Assembly (NCBI GenBank): GCA_944323155.1
Contig: CALURL010000003.1
Span: 62,001-126,000 of the forward strand
Source: Candidatus Gastranaerophilales bacterium
GTDB taxonomy: Bacteria > Cyanobacteriota > Vampirovibrionia > Gastranaerophilales > Gastranaerophilaceae
Direction: 5' to 3'
Length of the DNA stretch: 64,000 bases
The stretch's first letter is position 1. The number at the start of each line of letters is the position of its first letter. Positions 23,390 to 31,944 of the stretch are shown one piece after another. Under the pieces are notes generated by a model, which was given only the letters and a program-made list of their open reading frames with translations, was not told the origin of the DNA and made no database searches. A program made the translations under genes and the position numbers.

Positions 23390-25954
23390 TTAGAACTTCT
23401 TTAGTTTTGCATAAGCCGCATCCATAGCTTTCACGCCCTGACGGCCAAAATCTATTGTGTACATCATGCTGTCGCCAATTTGAGTTACATCTTTAATATG
23501 GCCGATTCCGAGCTTGTCATGGAAAACACGCTCACCAACATTAAAAACATATTCTATAGGTTTTGTAGTTTCAAGCTGTTTTTGGCGTTCAGCTTCTGCC
23601 TGCTGCATTGCTTTTTCTTTCTGGCGTTTTTCTTCAAGCATACGTTTTATGGCATTGTCTTTGAAAAACTCTTTAACCTTTTCTTCATCTCTTTGTTTAT
23701 TAGCCTGAGACTTCACAAGGATTGTACGTGAAGGGCTTCTCATGGGTTGTGAATAGCTTGAATTTTGTTTTTGCCTGTCACTTTGCGTATTTCCGGTGGC
23801 TAACCCGCGTGTTGGGGCAACAAAATTTTTCCCAAAACCAGAAGAAGGTTTTACATAACCGTAGCTGTCAGATTGAGCTTTCGGGACAGAATAATAATCT
23901 GCCTGGCCTTTTGCACGGGATACGGCACTCTGGAAAGTTGATGAACCGCTTGTTGAGCCTTCAAATGAAGTCATATTTAATAAGTTACGCGGAATTTCTT
24001 CTATAAAACGCGACGGGTTGTAATATTTATATTCTCCCCACATTTGACGGCGTTTTGCAGAGGTAAGGTATAATTTTTCTTGAGCACGGGTAACTCCAAC
24101 ATACATCAGGCGGCGTTCTTCTTCCATTTCAGACGGGATATTAAATGTTCTCTGATGCGGAAAAACTCCTTCATCGCATCCGGCAAGGAATACAATAGGG
24201 AATTCAAGCCCTTTTGCTGAGTGAAGTGTCATTAGAGTAACATTATTTGCAATATTATCCATTCCGTCAATATCAGAAACAAGTGCAACCTGCTGCAAGA
24301 ATTCACCAAGGATATTGTCTTCTTCTTCGGCAACGAATTCGCCTGCAACGTTAACTAATTCCTGCAAGTTTTCAATATCTGCCTGTGCATCCGGAGTATT
24401 TTGCGATTGAAGCTCCGCAAGATATCCTGTTTTTTCGATTACTAAAGTTACGAATTCCTGCAAATTATAAGATTGTATTGCGTCTTTAAATTTCAATATC
24501 AATTGCGCGAAATCCTTCAATTTAGAGCGCGTTCTCGGCGGGATTTCAATTGCTTCTTCAATTCTTTCACAGGCTTGAAAAAGGCTTATATCTTCTTTGT
24601 CAGCGAACTCTTGAAGATTTTTTATTGTAGTGTCTCCGATTGAACGCTTCGGAACATTTACGATACGTCTAAAACTCTGTGAATCATCAGGATTGTAGAT
24701 TAATTTCAAATAAGCGATAATATCTTTAATTTCTTTACGATCATAGAATTTCAGACCGCCGTAAATTCTGTATGGAATACCTGCTGCCATACAGGCTTCT
24801 TCAAGCGCACGGGATTGTGAATTTGTACGATATAGAATAGCAAATTTGTTATAATCACCGCCTGATGTATTTTTTATTGTACTTATTATAAAATTAGCCT
24901 CATCAGATTCATCCTGCGCCTCAAAATATTCAACAAGGTCGCCTTCCCCCTTGTTTGAATAAAGAACTTTGTCAACACGCTCGGTGTTATTTTCAATAAT
25001 CGCATTTGCCGCGTTCAAAATATTTGCTGTTGAACGATAATTCTGTTCCAATTTAATCAATTTTGTATTTTTAAAATCTTTCTGGAAGTTCAGAATAATC
25101 GTATAATCAGCGCCGCGCCAACTGTAAATTGACTGGTCAACATCTCCAACAACACAAAGAGAACGCTCTTCTGGAATTTCTGAATACAAACCTGTATAAA
25201 GCATATTAACAAGCTTGTACTGTGCCATATTTGTATCTTGAAACTCATCTACAAGAATATGCTTAAACCTGTTATAATAAAAATCTCTTACTTCCTTGCT
25301 CTGTTCAAGCATTTTAACCGTCAAAAGAAGCATATCATCAAAATCTATTGCGTTATTGTTATTGAGAGAATTTTCATATTCTTCAAAGATAGAGGCGATT
25401 TTTTGTGATTTGAAATCTCTTGCAAAAGTCGCAAATGTATAAGCATCCTGCATTTTGTTTTTTGCATTAGAGATAACAGATTTAACAAGCTTTGGCTGAT
25501 AAACTTTATCATCAAGATTTAATTTCTTAATAGCCTGCTTAATTACCGCAATGGAATCGGTTTCATCGTAAATAGAGAAGTTTTTATCAAGTTTTTTCCC
25601 TGATTGGAATGAATATTTTTCAATATTTTCTCTGAGCATTCTGCCGCAGATTCCGTGAAAAGTTCCGACCCACATGTATTTAACAACATCTTCACCAAGA
25701 ATTTTTCCCAGACGTTCTTTCATTTCTTTAGCAGCTTTGTTAGTAAAGGTAACCGCTAAAATATCACGCGGTCTTACTCCGGTAAATTTATATAATCCAT
25801 CAGAATCAGCCTGGCCTTTTATCAGATATGCAATTCTTGAGGTAAGTAATTTAGTTTTTCCACTGCCTGCACCGGCAAGCACAAGTAATGGGCCTTTCAC
25901 TGTCTGCACAGCTTCGCGCTGCTCGTTATTAAGATTGTCTAATATATTTTCCAT
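23390..25954 (-). CDS. pcrA: ATP-dependent DNA helicase PcrA/UvrD
   Basis: 854 residues. Superfamily 1A 3'-5' helicase acting in nucleotide-excision and mismatch repair and in clearing stalled complexes. Seen in order: Q-motif LNNEQREAVQ, motif I AGAGSGKTK, Ia VTFTNKAAKEMKERL, II LVDEFQDTN, III GDVDQSIYSWRGA, IV LEQNYRST, V TLHSAKGLEFPIVFLAG, VI EERRLMYVGVTRAQ. The 170-residue C-terminal part after motif VI is Ser/Gln/Lys-rich and ends in the Tudor-like GERVFHDKLGIGHIKDV, as in PcrA where it contacts RNA polymerase. ATG 25954 follows TAGGGGAT; an in-frame TTG five codons upstream is less likely. Confidence 0.95.
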   Translation of the reverse strand: MENILDNLNNEQREAVQTVKGPLLVLAGAGSGKTKLLTSRIAYLIKGQADSDGLYKFTGVRPRDILAVTFTNKAAKEMKERLGKILGEDVVKYMWVGTFHGICGRMLRENIEKYSFQSGKKLDKNFSIYDETDSIAVIKQAIKKLNLDDKVYQPKLVKSVISNAKNKMQDAYTFATFARDFKSQKIASIFEEYENSLNNNNAIDFDDMLLLTVKMLEQSKEVRDFYYNRFKHILVDEFQDTNMAQYKLVNMLYTGLYSEIPEERSLCVVGDVDQSIYSWRGADYTIILNFQKDFKNTKLIKLEQNYRSTANILNAANAIIENNTERVDKVLYSNKGEGDLVEYFEAQDESDEANFIISTIKNTSGGDYNKFAILYRTNSQSRALEEACMAAGIPYRIYGGLKFYDRKEIKDIIAYLKLIYNPDDSQSFRRIVNVPKRSIGDTTIKNLQEFADKEDISLFQACERIEEAIEIPPRTRSKLKDFAQLILKFKDAIQSYNLQEFVTLVIEKTGYLAELQSQNTPDAQADIENLQELVNVAGEFVAEEEDNILGEFLQQVALVSDIDGMDNIANNVTLMTLHSAKGLEFPIVFLAGCDEGVFPHQRTFNIPSEMEEERRLMYVGVTRAQEKLYLTSAKRRQMWGEYKYYNPSRFIEEIPRNLLNMTSFEGSTSGSSTFQSAVSRAKGQADYYSVPKAQSDSYGYVKPSSGFGKNFVAPTRGLATGNTQSDRQKQNSSYSQPMRSPSRTILVKSQANKQRDEEKVKEFFKDNAIKRMLEEKRQKEKAMQQAEAERQKQLETTKPIEYVFNVGERVFHDKLGIGHIKDVTQIGDSMMYTIDFGRQGVKAMDAAYAKLKKF

Positions 25955-26037
25955 ATCCCCTATTCCCAAAATGAAATTTTTGTGATATAATCAGCATAAA
26001 CTAAAAATGGTTATATTGCAATTAGAAAGTAGGAAAA

Positions 26038-26640
26038 ATGGTGAAAACAGACATGAATGAAGTAAAATTAATGAGTTCTGAAGACGATGCTAAAGAAAAA
26101 CAAAATTCAATCGTAGTACCTTTTGATGATATGGATACAGTGTCGTCAGATTCACCGGATACTGTTGATGAGCTTGCTATGGAACTTGCAACCATACAAC
26201 AGTCAGCTAAAAGAATTGCAATTATTGGCAGCCGTAACCTGCCGATTACTCACCAGCAGATGATTGAAACTTTAACTACTGCACTTGTAATGCAAGGTAA
26301 TATAATTATTACATCAGGCGGTTCTTCAGGAACTAACGCCGCTGCAATCAGAGGTGCGATGAAAGCTAATCCTGATAAATTAAAAGTTATTTTACCGCAA
26401 ACTATTGGTCAACAGCCAAGTGACGTTCAAAATCAGCTTATTGGGGTTCCAAATATCGTTGAACATCCGGACAGAGCAATGATGACTCTTGCCGATGCTT
26501 CACGAGTTTGTAACAGAGAAATTATTGACGATTGCAACCAGTTGATATGCTTCCTCTCTCATACTAGTAAAACTCTTCATAACGCTGTTCAATACGCTGA
26601 AGAAGGTCATAAGGTTATTACTGTTTTCTATCTCGACTAG
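26038..26640 (+). CDS. SLOG/DprA-like Rossmann-fold protein
   Basis: 200 residues. After an acidic N-terminal tail of about 55 residues comes KRIAIIGSRNLPITHQQMIE ... NIIITSGGSSGTNAAAIRGAM, the G-S-R and S-G-G-x-x-G-T-[ND] pattern of the DprA/SLOG nucleotide-binding superfamily. DprA itself has the same motifs but a longer barrel and a winged helix, absent here. The role may be nucleotide-derived ligand binding. Divergent from pcrA and 3 bp ahead of a HEAT-repeat gene, with which it probably forms a unit. Confidence 0.7.
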   Translation: MVKTDMNEVKLMSSEDDAKEKQNSIVVPFDDMDTVSSDSPDTVDELAMELATIQQSAKRIAIIGSRNLPITHQQMIETLTTALVMQGNIIITSGGSSGTNAAAIRGAMKANPDKLKVILPQTIGQQPSDVQNQLIGVPNIVEHPDRAMMTLADASRVCNREIIDDCNQLICFLSHTSKTLHNAVQYAEEGHKVITVFYLD

Positions 26641-26643
26641 GTT

Positions 26644-27813
26644 ATGACAGAAGAATTCAAAAAACTTACAGGCAAAAACAAAAGTGATTACGAACAGGTT
26701 GCATATCACTTGATTAACGATGCTGATGTTAATCTGTTTGCAGAACTTGTTGAAAAAGATAATTTCCTTTTTGACTTTGTTAAACAAAATGTCGCACAAA
26801 GGCTTGAAAAAGAAGTTAACGAAACAAATTACCAGAATCTTTTTCAATTTTTAAGATACTATTCACCTGCGTATGAAGACTTTATTATTAATTCTCTTGT
26901 AAAATACGCAAATGAAGATTTGACCGATAGAATGCTTGATTTGCTTGAAAAAGGCACAGATAATGAAAAAATTTATGCCGCAAAATATTTTTCCTATATT
27001 CAAGATCCTCTTGCACTATACTGCCTAAAACAAAATGCATACAGCAGTAATGAATACCTTGCAATGAACTGTGCTTCAACCCTTTCTGCTATGGGAGACA
27101 GGGAATCATACAATATTGCAATTCAAAAACTTACACACGGAGATGATTTTGAAAAACTTGCGGCAGTAAAATTTTTGATATCATACGGTGATGCTTCTGC
27201 TGTACCTGTTATTATTGATGAAATGAAACATTCTTCTATGGCAGAAAATATCGCAGGAGAAATACCTTATCTAATCAGCCTTTTTACACTTCTGGATGAA
27301 GATTATGAAAATGCATTAATTGTAATAAATCATATTATTAACGGACTCGGTGAAATTTTAGGCTTGTCCGTGGTTTTTGACTTTGAACTGTTTGAAGTTT
27401 TTGAAAGATTAATAAACAATCATAACGACAGCAAAGCGGCAATCCTGCTTTTGAATGCTATAGAAAAATTCGACATCCTGACAGAAAATGATGAATACCT
27501 GTTTGATGAAGATAAAGACACAAAAAATGAAGTTATGGATATAAAAAAGCTTCTGCATAGCGTTAATAAAAAAGACCTGGAAAAACATATTAATGAAGAA
27601 TTAAATGAAAACAGTCCTTTTGTTTTTACCGCACTGGAGTTTGCGACTGACCTGCATGCAATAAGAGAACTTTTAAAATCAAACAATCAGACAATAATTC
27701 TAAAAACCGTGGAGGTTCTAAAAAATCTTGGCAATCTGGATGAAAATACAAAAACTGTTGCACTTTTGAAGGTTACTGATACAAACATAAAATCTATAAT
27801 TAGAGCACTCTAA
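26644..27813 (+). CDS. HEAT-repeat-like helical scaffold protein
   Basis: 389 residues of regular paired amphipathic helices such as KIYAAKYFSYIQDPLALYCL, EYLAMNCASTLSAMG and EKLAAVKFLISYGDASAVPVI, each about 30-35 residues, matching PBS-lyase/HEAT-like repeats. No catalytic motif, signal peptide or membrane segment. Such proteins are binding scaffolds. It starts 3 bp after the SLOG protein gene (ribosome-binding site GACTAGG overlaps the stop), so a shared complex is likely but unproven. Confidence 0.7.
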   Translation: MTEEFKKLTGKNKSDYEQVAYHLINDADVNLFAELVEKDNFLFDFVKQNVAQRLEKEVNETNYQNLFQFLRYYSPAYEDFIINSLVKYANEDLTDRMLDLLEKGTDNEKIYAAKYFSYIQDPLALYCLKQNAYSSNEYLAMNCASTLSAMGDRESYNIAIQKLTHGDDFEKLAAVKFLISYGDASAVPVIIDEMKHSSMAENIAGEIPYLISLFTLLDEDYENALIVINHIINGLGEILGLSVVFDFELFEVFERLINNHNDSKAAILLLNAIEKFDILTENDEYLFDEDKDTKNEVMDIKKLLHSVNKKDLEKHINEELNENSPFVFTALEFATDLHAIRELLKSNNQTIILKTVEVLKNLGNLDENTKTVALLKVTDTNIKSIIRAL

Positions 27814-27857
27814 AATAAAAAAAGAATTATGCTAGCAATCATTAAATGGAGAGTATG

Positions 27858-28418
27858 ATGAATTTTGAAGAGAAAACACTTGAGTCTGAACTTATCTATA
27901 ACGGAAAAATTCTCAAAGTATACAAAGACAGCGTTGAAATATCTGACGGGCACAAATCTTTTCGTGAAGTAGTGAGGCATTCCGGCGGAGTGGTTGTTGT
28001 AGCTTTTAAGAATGAAAATACAATTCTTATGGTGAAACAATTTAGATATCCGCTTGGTAAAACAATGCTTGAGCTTCCGGCAGGAAAACTCGAAAAAGAT
28101 GAAAATCCTTTACTCGCTGCAAAACGCGAACTGGAAGAAGAAACAGGATACTGCGCAAATACCTGGAAATCTTTAGGATTTATAAATACGTCCCCCGGAT
28201 ATAGTGATGAAAAATTATACCTTTATCTTGCGCAAGACTTGCACTATACAAATTGCCACCCTGATGAAGGGGAAATTATTCAAAGCTTTGAATATAACAT
28301 AAACGATGTTCTCAAAATGATTATAAAAAACGAAATCAACGATGCCAAAACACTTTGTGTTGTTGCAAAATGCATTCTGGAAGGGGTTATAAAATATGAT
28401 AAAAATGATTGCCACTGA
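27858..28418 (+). CDS. Nudix hydrolase, ADP-ribose pyrophosphatase-like
   Basis: 186 residues from ATG 27858, which has GGAG six bases upstream; earlier ATGs at 27846 and 27855 have no or too-close sites. The Nudix box is GKLEKDENPLLAAKRELEEETGY, ending in REx2EE, preceded by MLELPAG and followed by INTSPGYSDEKLYLYLAQDL, features of the NudF ADP-ribose pyrophosphatase group, which hydrolyses ADP-ribose and related NDP-sugars in the cytosol. Its last 23 bp overlap the HAD gene downstream. Confidence 0.85.
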   Translation: MNFEEKTLESELIYNGKILKVYKDSVEISDGHKSFREVVRHSGGVVVVAFKNENTILMVKQFRYPLGKTMLELPAGKLEKDENPLLAAKRELEEETGYCANTWKSLGFINTSPGYSDEKLYLYLAQDLHYTNCHPDEGEIIQSFEYNINDVLKMIIKNEINDAKTLCVVAKCILEGVIKYDKNDCH

Positions 28419-29193
28419 CATTGACGGAACAATTTTGAAACCGGATTTTGAATTTTCACCAAAATTAAAACAATGCATTAAATCATTAACATCAAAAGGT
28501 ATTAAAGTTGTTCTTGTAACAGGCAGAATGCATAAGGCAACAACCTATATAGCAGACGAACTCGGCATAAAAACTCCGATTGTATCTTATCAAGGCGGAA
28601 TGATTAAAGATAATTGCCAGAATGGAAAAGTTCATTACAGAAAAGACCTTTCACCCGATAAAGCAAAAGAAATTATCAAATGGGCAAAAGATAATAATAT
28701 TCACATAAATCTTTATATGGACGATGTTCTGTATGTAGAAAAAGATGACGAGACAATAAAAAAATACACAGACGCCCGCTTTATAGAATACAAAGTTTGC
28801 CCGTTCGACAGTCTTGAAATAAAAAATGTGAACAAAATTCTTGCAATCAAATACGGTGATGCGCAAACAGTTACCGGCTGGGTGGAATACTTGAAAGAGC
28901 ATTATCCTGATTTGTACATTGTCAAATCAACTCCTTATTTTTGCGAAATTTCTAACAAAGACGCACGCAAATCCTGTGCTGTAGAATACTTATGCAAAGA
29001 ATGGGGGATAAATAAAGACGAAGTGCTTGCAATAGGCGATCAAGACAATGATATAGAGTTATTAAAATCCGGCGGTGTTAAAGTTGCAATGGGCAATGCA
29101 ACGGAAGAATTAAAATCCTGTGCAGACTACATAACAGATACAGTTGACAATGACGGCTGGGTTAAAGCTGTAGAAAAATTTTGTAAACTATAG
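28396..29193 (+). CDS. Cof-type HAD-superfamily phosphatase
   Basis: 265 residues. Motif I ATDIDGTIL with catalytic Asp pair, motif II VLVTGR, a cap domain of C2B type in the middle, Lys of motif III around SCAVEYLCK, and motif IV IGDQDNDIELLKSGGVKVAMGNA with the magnesium acids. This is the Cof/YbhA/YidA type, cytosolic phosphatases of sugar phosphates or flavin/pyridoxal phosphates. Starts inside the nudix gene (overlap 23 bp), with GGAAGGGG before the ATG, so the two are translated together. Confidence 0.85.
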   Translation: MIKMIATDIDGTILKPDFEFSPKLKQCIKSLTSKGIKVVLVTGRMHKATTYIADELGIKTPIVSYQGGMIKDNCQNGKVHYRKDLSPDKAKEIIKWAKDNNIHINLYMDDVLYVEKDDETIKKYTDARFIEYKVCPFDSLEIKNVNKILAIKYGDAQTVTGWVEYLKEHYPDLYIVKSTPYFCEISNKDARKSCAVEYLCKEWGINKDEVLAIGDQDNDIELLKSGGVKVAMGNATEELKSCADYITDTVDNDGWVKAVEKFCKL

Positions 29194-29202
29194 AAATTTG
29201 TT

Positions 29203-29623
29203 TGGGGTGCTACGCACGTAGAGATCTGTGTCAATATTCAAAAGATTTTGAAGGTTTTGGTAATGGGTGTTACGCACGTAGGTACCTGTATCAATATTCG
29301 AGAGACTTAAAAAAATTGTAAGTTGGGGTTTCTACCTCAACAAGTAAAATTGATGCTTCTTAGCGATTTAATGCTTTCATTCCACAGGGTAAGATTCCGA
29401 AACAAGTTCGGAATGACATTCTGTGTAGGTTGGGCATACTTGCCCAACAAAATTATGACAACAAACAATATTTGTACTTCCCCTCATCCGGCTTACAGCC
29501 ACCTTCTCCCTATGGGAGAAGGGATATTATTCCCTCTCCTAGGGGGCAGGGTGCTACGCACGTAGGTATCTTTGCCAACATTCAAAAAACTTTAAAATTG
29601 TAGGTTGGGCATTCCTGCCCAAC
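29203..29623. repeat. Intergenic repeat island with several hairpin elements
   Basis: No gene is supported in 29194-29676. Three copies of an approximately 60-bp unit begin at the motif TG[CT]TACGCACGTAG: 29208, 29268 and 29552. Two copies of a hairpin GTTGGGC...GCCCAAC follow (29429-29448 and 29604-29623), the sequence also occurring partly at 41576 and 51617. Further hairpins are ATTCCGAA/TTCGGAAT (29394-29414) and CCTTCTCCC/GGGAGAAGG (29502-29522). This looks like a dumping ground of REP-like dispersed elements. Confidence 0.75.
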
Positions 29624-29634
29624 ACATTAATAAA

Positions 29635-29665
29635 AAAATCGCCTCAAATATCTGAGGCGATTTTT
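29635..29665 (-). terminator. Terminator after the YbjQ-zinc ribbon gene
   Basis: AAAATCGCCTCA/TGAGGCGATTTT (12-bp stem) with U-run on the minus strand side; nearly symmetrical. Confidence 0.88.
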
Positions 29666-29676
29666 GTTTAAACAAT

Positions 29677-30375
29677 CTATGATTCCGGAATTGTAAATTT
29701 TGTACCGCATTTAATACAATGTATCTGCATTCCCGGTTCAATATTGTCGACGTCAGAAAGCCCCATAATATGATTTTTGCCGTTTTCGTCTGTTTCAAGT
29801 TTATACTTAACACGGCATTTTGGACAGAATACAAACTTATATCCATTGTTTTCAATAATTTCGCCCTTTTGAGTTTCAGGCAACGGCTTTGGCGTAAGGT
29901 CAGAAAGGTTTGAAATATTTGATAATCCTTTGCTAACCATATAAGCATCAACAAATTCAGCTAAAATATTACCCAAACCGCCCGTTGGTACGTAATTTTT
30001 GATAGGACGGATTACAACCGCGTTACCGTATGCTACAACTTCAGCACTGCCAGCATAAGGAGAAGATGCTATCTCAAATCTAAAATTAATTACAGCATTT
30101 GCGCCAATTCTTCTTGCAGATTCAAGCAGTCTGTCTAATGCTTTTTGTCTTGATTCGTCAGATAATTCAGTGTAAGAGGATAATTCCCCGCCTATAAATC
30201 CTTTGAAAATCATAAAGCAATCTTGTACAACGTCTTTTGAGCGCATGGAAATACCCCATACCATGCCCTTGTAATCCATAACTTCATACCCTTGAAAACT
30301 GTCTTTTTCTGTAACAAGAATACGATGTCCTACCTCAGGACGGGTTCCTGAAAGTAAATCTTCACGATTAATCAT
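29677..30375 (-). CDS. YbjQ/UPF0145 domain fused to a C-terminal zinc ribbon
   Basis: 232 residues. Residues about 15-130 form a YbjQ domain (FKGFIGGELSSYTELSDESR, RRIGANAVINFRFE, VVAYGNAVVI). Residues about 175-232 carry two CxxC pairs, FCPKCRVKYKL and IHCIKCGTKFTI, an MJ0042-type zinc ribbon. This is the third YbjQ-family protein in the window. It follows a small membrane zinc-ribbon protein by 9 bp, so the pair is an operon; both share treble-clef/ribbon modules. AGGAG precedes the ATG. Function unknown. Confidence 0.75.
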   Translation of the reverse strand: MINREDLLSGTRPEVGHRILVTEKDSFQGYEVMDYKGMVWGISMRSKDVVQDCFMIFKGFIGGELSSYTELSDESRQKALDRLLESARRIGANAVINFRFEIASSPYAGSAEVVAYGNAVVIRPIKNYVPTGGLGNILAEFVDAYMVSKGLSNISNLSDLTPKPLPETQKGEIIENNGYKFVFCPKCRVKYKLETDENGKNHIMGLSDVDNIEPGMQIHCIKCGTKFTIPES

Positions 30376-30384
30376 AATTTTCTC

Positions 30385-30630
30385 CTATTTTGCACTATCA
30401 TTTACGTTCTTATCTGTAGTTTCTTCTAGCTGAGCACCGCAAACCTTGCAGCTCTTTGATTCCATATGCTCTGTACGAAAACTTTCACCGCATTGAGGAC
30501 ATCTGTAATATTTTCTTGATGCAACAGATTTTTTATACGCCCAGATACAAAACCAAACTATAGCTATTGCTATAACTATATTCAAAAATATATTGCCATA
30601 GATAAATTCTAATACTTGTTGAAATAGCAT
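30385..30630 (-). CDS. Small membrane protein with a C-terminal zinc ribbon
   Basis: 81 residues: an N-terminal transmembrane helix (about 14-30, LNIVIAIAIVWFCIWAY) and a zinc ribbon with CPQCG and CKVCG in the second half. AGGAGGAAG six bases before the ATG. First gene of the pair with the YbjQ-ribbon protein. Confidence 0.7.
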   Translation of the reverse strand: MLFQQVLEFIYGNIFLNIVIAIAIVWFCIWAYKKSVASRKYYRCPQCGESFRTEHMESKSCKVCGAQLEETTDKNVNDSAK

Positions 30631-30736
30631 ATCTTCCTCCTATTTAAATTGTAAACTTAACATTTTTTTTAATATAAGTCATCATCTAAAGACATTATTT
30701 GTGATTTTGTGCGATAATAAAGTCAGGAGAAAATAT

Positions 30737-31213
30737 ATGTATAGAATTGGTTTAGGTTATGATATTCACAAACTTACAGAAGGCCGTGATTTAATCATCG
30801 GCGGAGTTAAAATTACTCATGAAAAGGGGCTTCTCGGGCATTCCGATGCTGATGTGCTGATTCACGCGATAATTGATGCAATGCTTGGCGCACTTGCGCT
30901 TGCTGATATCGGAACACTTTTTCCTGATACAGATCCAAAATACAAAGATATTGACAGCACTGTACTGTTAAAACATGTTTATGAACTTATTAAAAGCAAA
31001 AATTATGCTATAGAAAATATCGACAGCAATATTATTGCGCAGCGACCGAAGATGATGCCGTATATTCCGAAAATGAAAGAAATTCTCTGTCAGGCTCTAG
31101 AAATTGAGGAAGAAAGATTATCCATAAAAGCAAAGACTAATGAAAAACTTGATGCAGTTGGTCAAGAACAAGCAATTCAGGCCAACGCTGCAGTTCTTTT
31201 GAAAAAAATCTAA
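30737..31213 (+). CDS. ispF: 2-C-methyl-D-erythritol 2,4-cyclodiphosphate synthase
   Basis: 158 residues, standard length. Trimeric zinc enzyme forming MEcPP in the MEP isoprenoid pathway. Seen: GLGYDIHKL with the metal-binding D-x-H, LLGHSDADVLIHAI, ALGALALADIGTLFPDTDP, and the C-terminal IKAKTNEKLDAVGQ signature. ATG 30737 (CAGGAGAAAATAT upstream) is chosen over an ATG twelve codons earlier that lacks a site. The next gene starts 2 bp after the stop. Confidence 0.95.
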   Translation: MYRIGLGYDIHKLTEGRDLIIGGVKITHEKGLLGHSDADVLIHAIIDAMLGALALADIGTLFPDTDPKYKDIDSTVLLKHVYELIKSKNYAIENIDSNIIAQRPKMMPYIPKMKEILCQALEIEEERLSIKAKTNEKLDAVGQEQAIQANAAVLLKKI

Positions 31214-31215
31214 TC

Positions 31216-31908
31216 ATGAAAACAACTTCTCAAATTATTAAACAAGAAATATTAAACGCTGCTGAAAAAGATTACAAAGAATTTTCTGCTTCATTAATTC
31301 CAAACATAAATAATGTTATTGGTGTTCGAATTCCAACCCTGAGACAAATTGCAAGAGAAGTATTCAAGAAATACGGAGAGCAATGTCTTATTCCGTACAA
31401 AACAGAATTCATGGAAGAAATTATGATTCGCGGAATGATTATAGGACTTCTGAAAAAAGAAGCAGATGACGTTCTTGATTATGTTAAAAACTTTGTTCCG
31501 CAAATTGATAACTGGGCTGTGTGCGATATTTTTTGCGGAAGCTTAAAATTTACAATTAAAAATAAAGAAAAAGTATGGAAATTTATTCAGCCATACTTGA
31601 AATCACAAAAAGAATACGAAATCCGCTTTGGACTTGTAATGCTTTTGTCTTATTTTATAGAAACTGATTATCTTGAAAAAATTTTCTCAATTTTGGATAA
31701 CTTTAAACATGATGGCTATTACGCAAAAATGGGCGCAGCGTGGCTTTTGTCAATGTGTTACGTAAAATATCCTAAAGAAACAGAAATTTATCTAAAAAAA
31801 TCAAAACTTGATGATTGGACTTACAACAAAGGAATTCAAAAGACCTGCGAATCACTAAGAATTGACAAAGCAACTAAACAGCGGCTTAAAATTATGAAAA
31901 GAAAATAG
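31216..31908 (+). CDS. DNA alkylation repair protein, AlkD-like
   Basis: 230 residues of HEAT-like helices with the family landmarks: GVRIPTLRQIAREV near the N-terminus, the aromatic/acidic IDNWAVCDIFC strand that in AlkD contains the catalytic Asp, FIQPYLKSQKEYEIRFGLVMLLSYF, and the C-terminal R-rich repeat. It would be a base-excision glycosylase for N3- and N7-alkylpurines, acting without base flipping. Starts 2 bp after ispF. Confidence 0.83.
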   Translation: MKTTSQIIKQEILNAAEKDYKEFSASLIPNINNVIGVRIPTLRQIAREVFKKYGEQCLIPYKTEFMEEIMIRGMIIGLLKKEADDVLDYVKNFVPQIDNWAVCDIFCGSLKFTIKNKEKVWKFIQPYLKSQKEYEIRFGLVMLLSYFIETDYLEKIFSILDNFKHDGYYAKMGAAWLLSMCYVKYPKETEIYLKKSKLDDWTYNKGIQKTCESLRIDKATKQRLKIMKRK

Positions 31909-31944
31909 TTTACAAGCCGGTTTTAATGTGGCATAATATCGGTT

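Noticed and set aside
26038-27813. A complete anti-phage defence system with the SLOG and HEAT proteins
   Set aside because: No nuclease, cyclase, TIR or membrane effector is adjacent and the neighbours are housekeeping genes; kept only as a lower-interest observation.
29323-29565. An 80-residue open frame on the plus strand in the repeat island
   Set aside because: It consists of translated hairpin repeats, lacks a ribosome-binding site and has no protein character.
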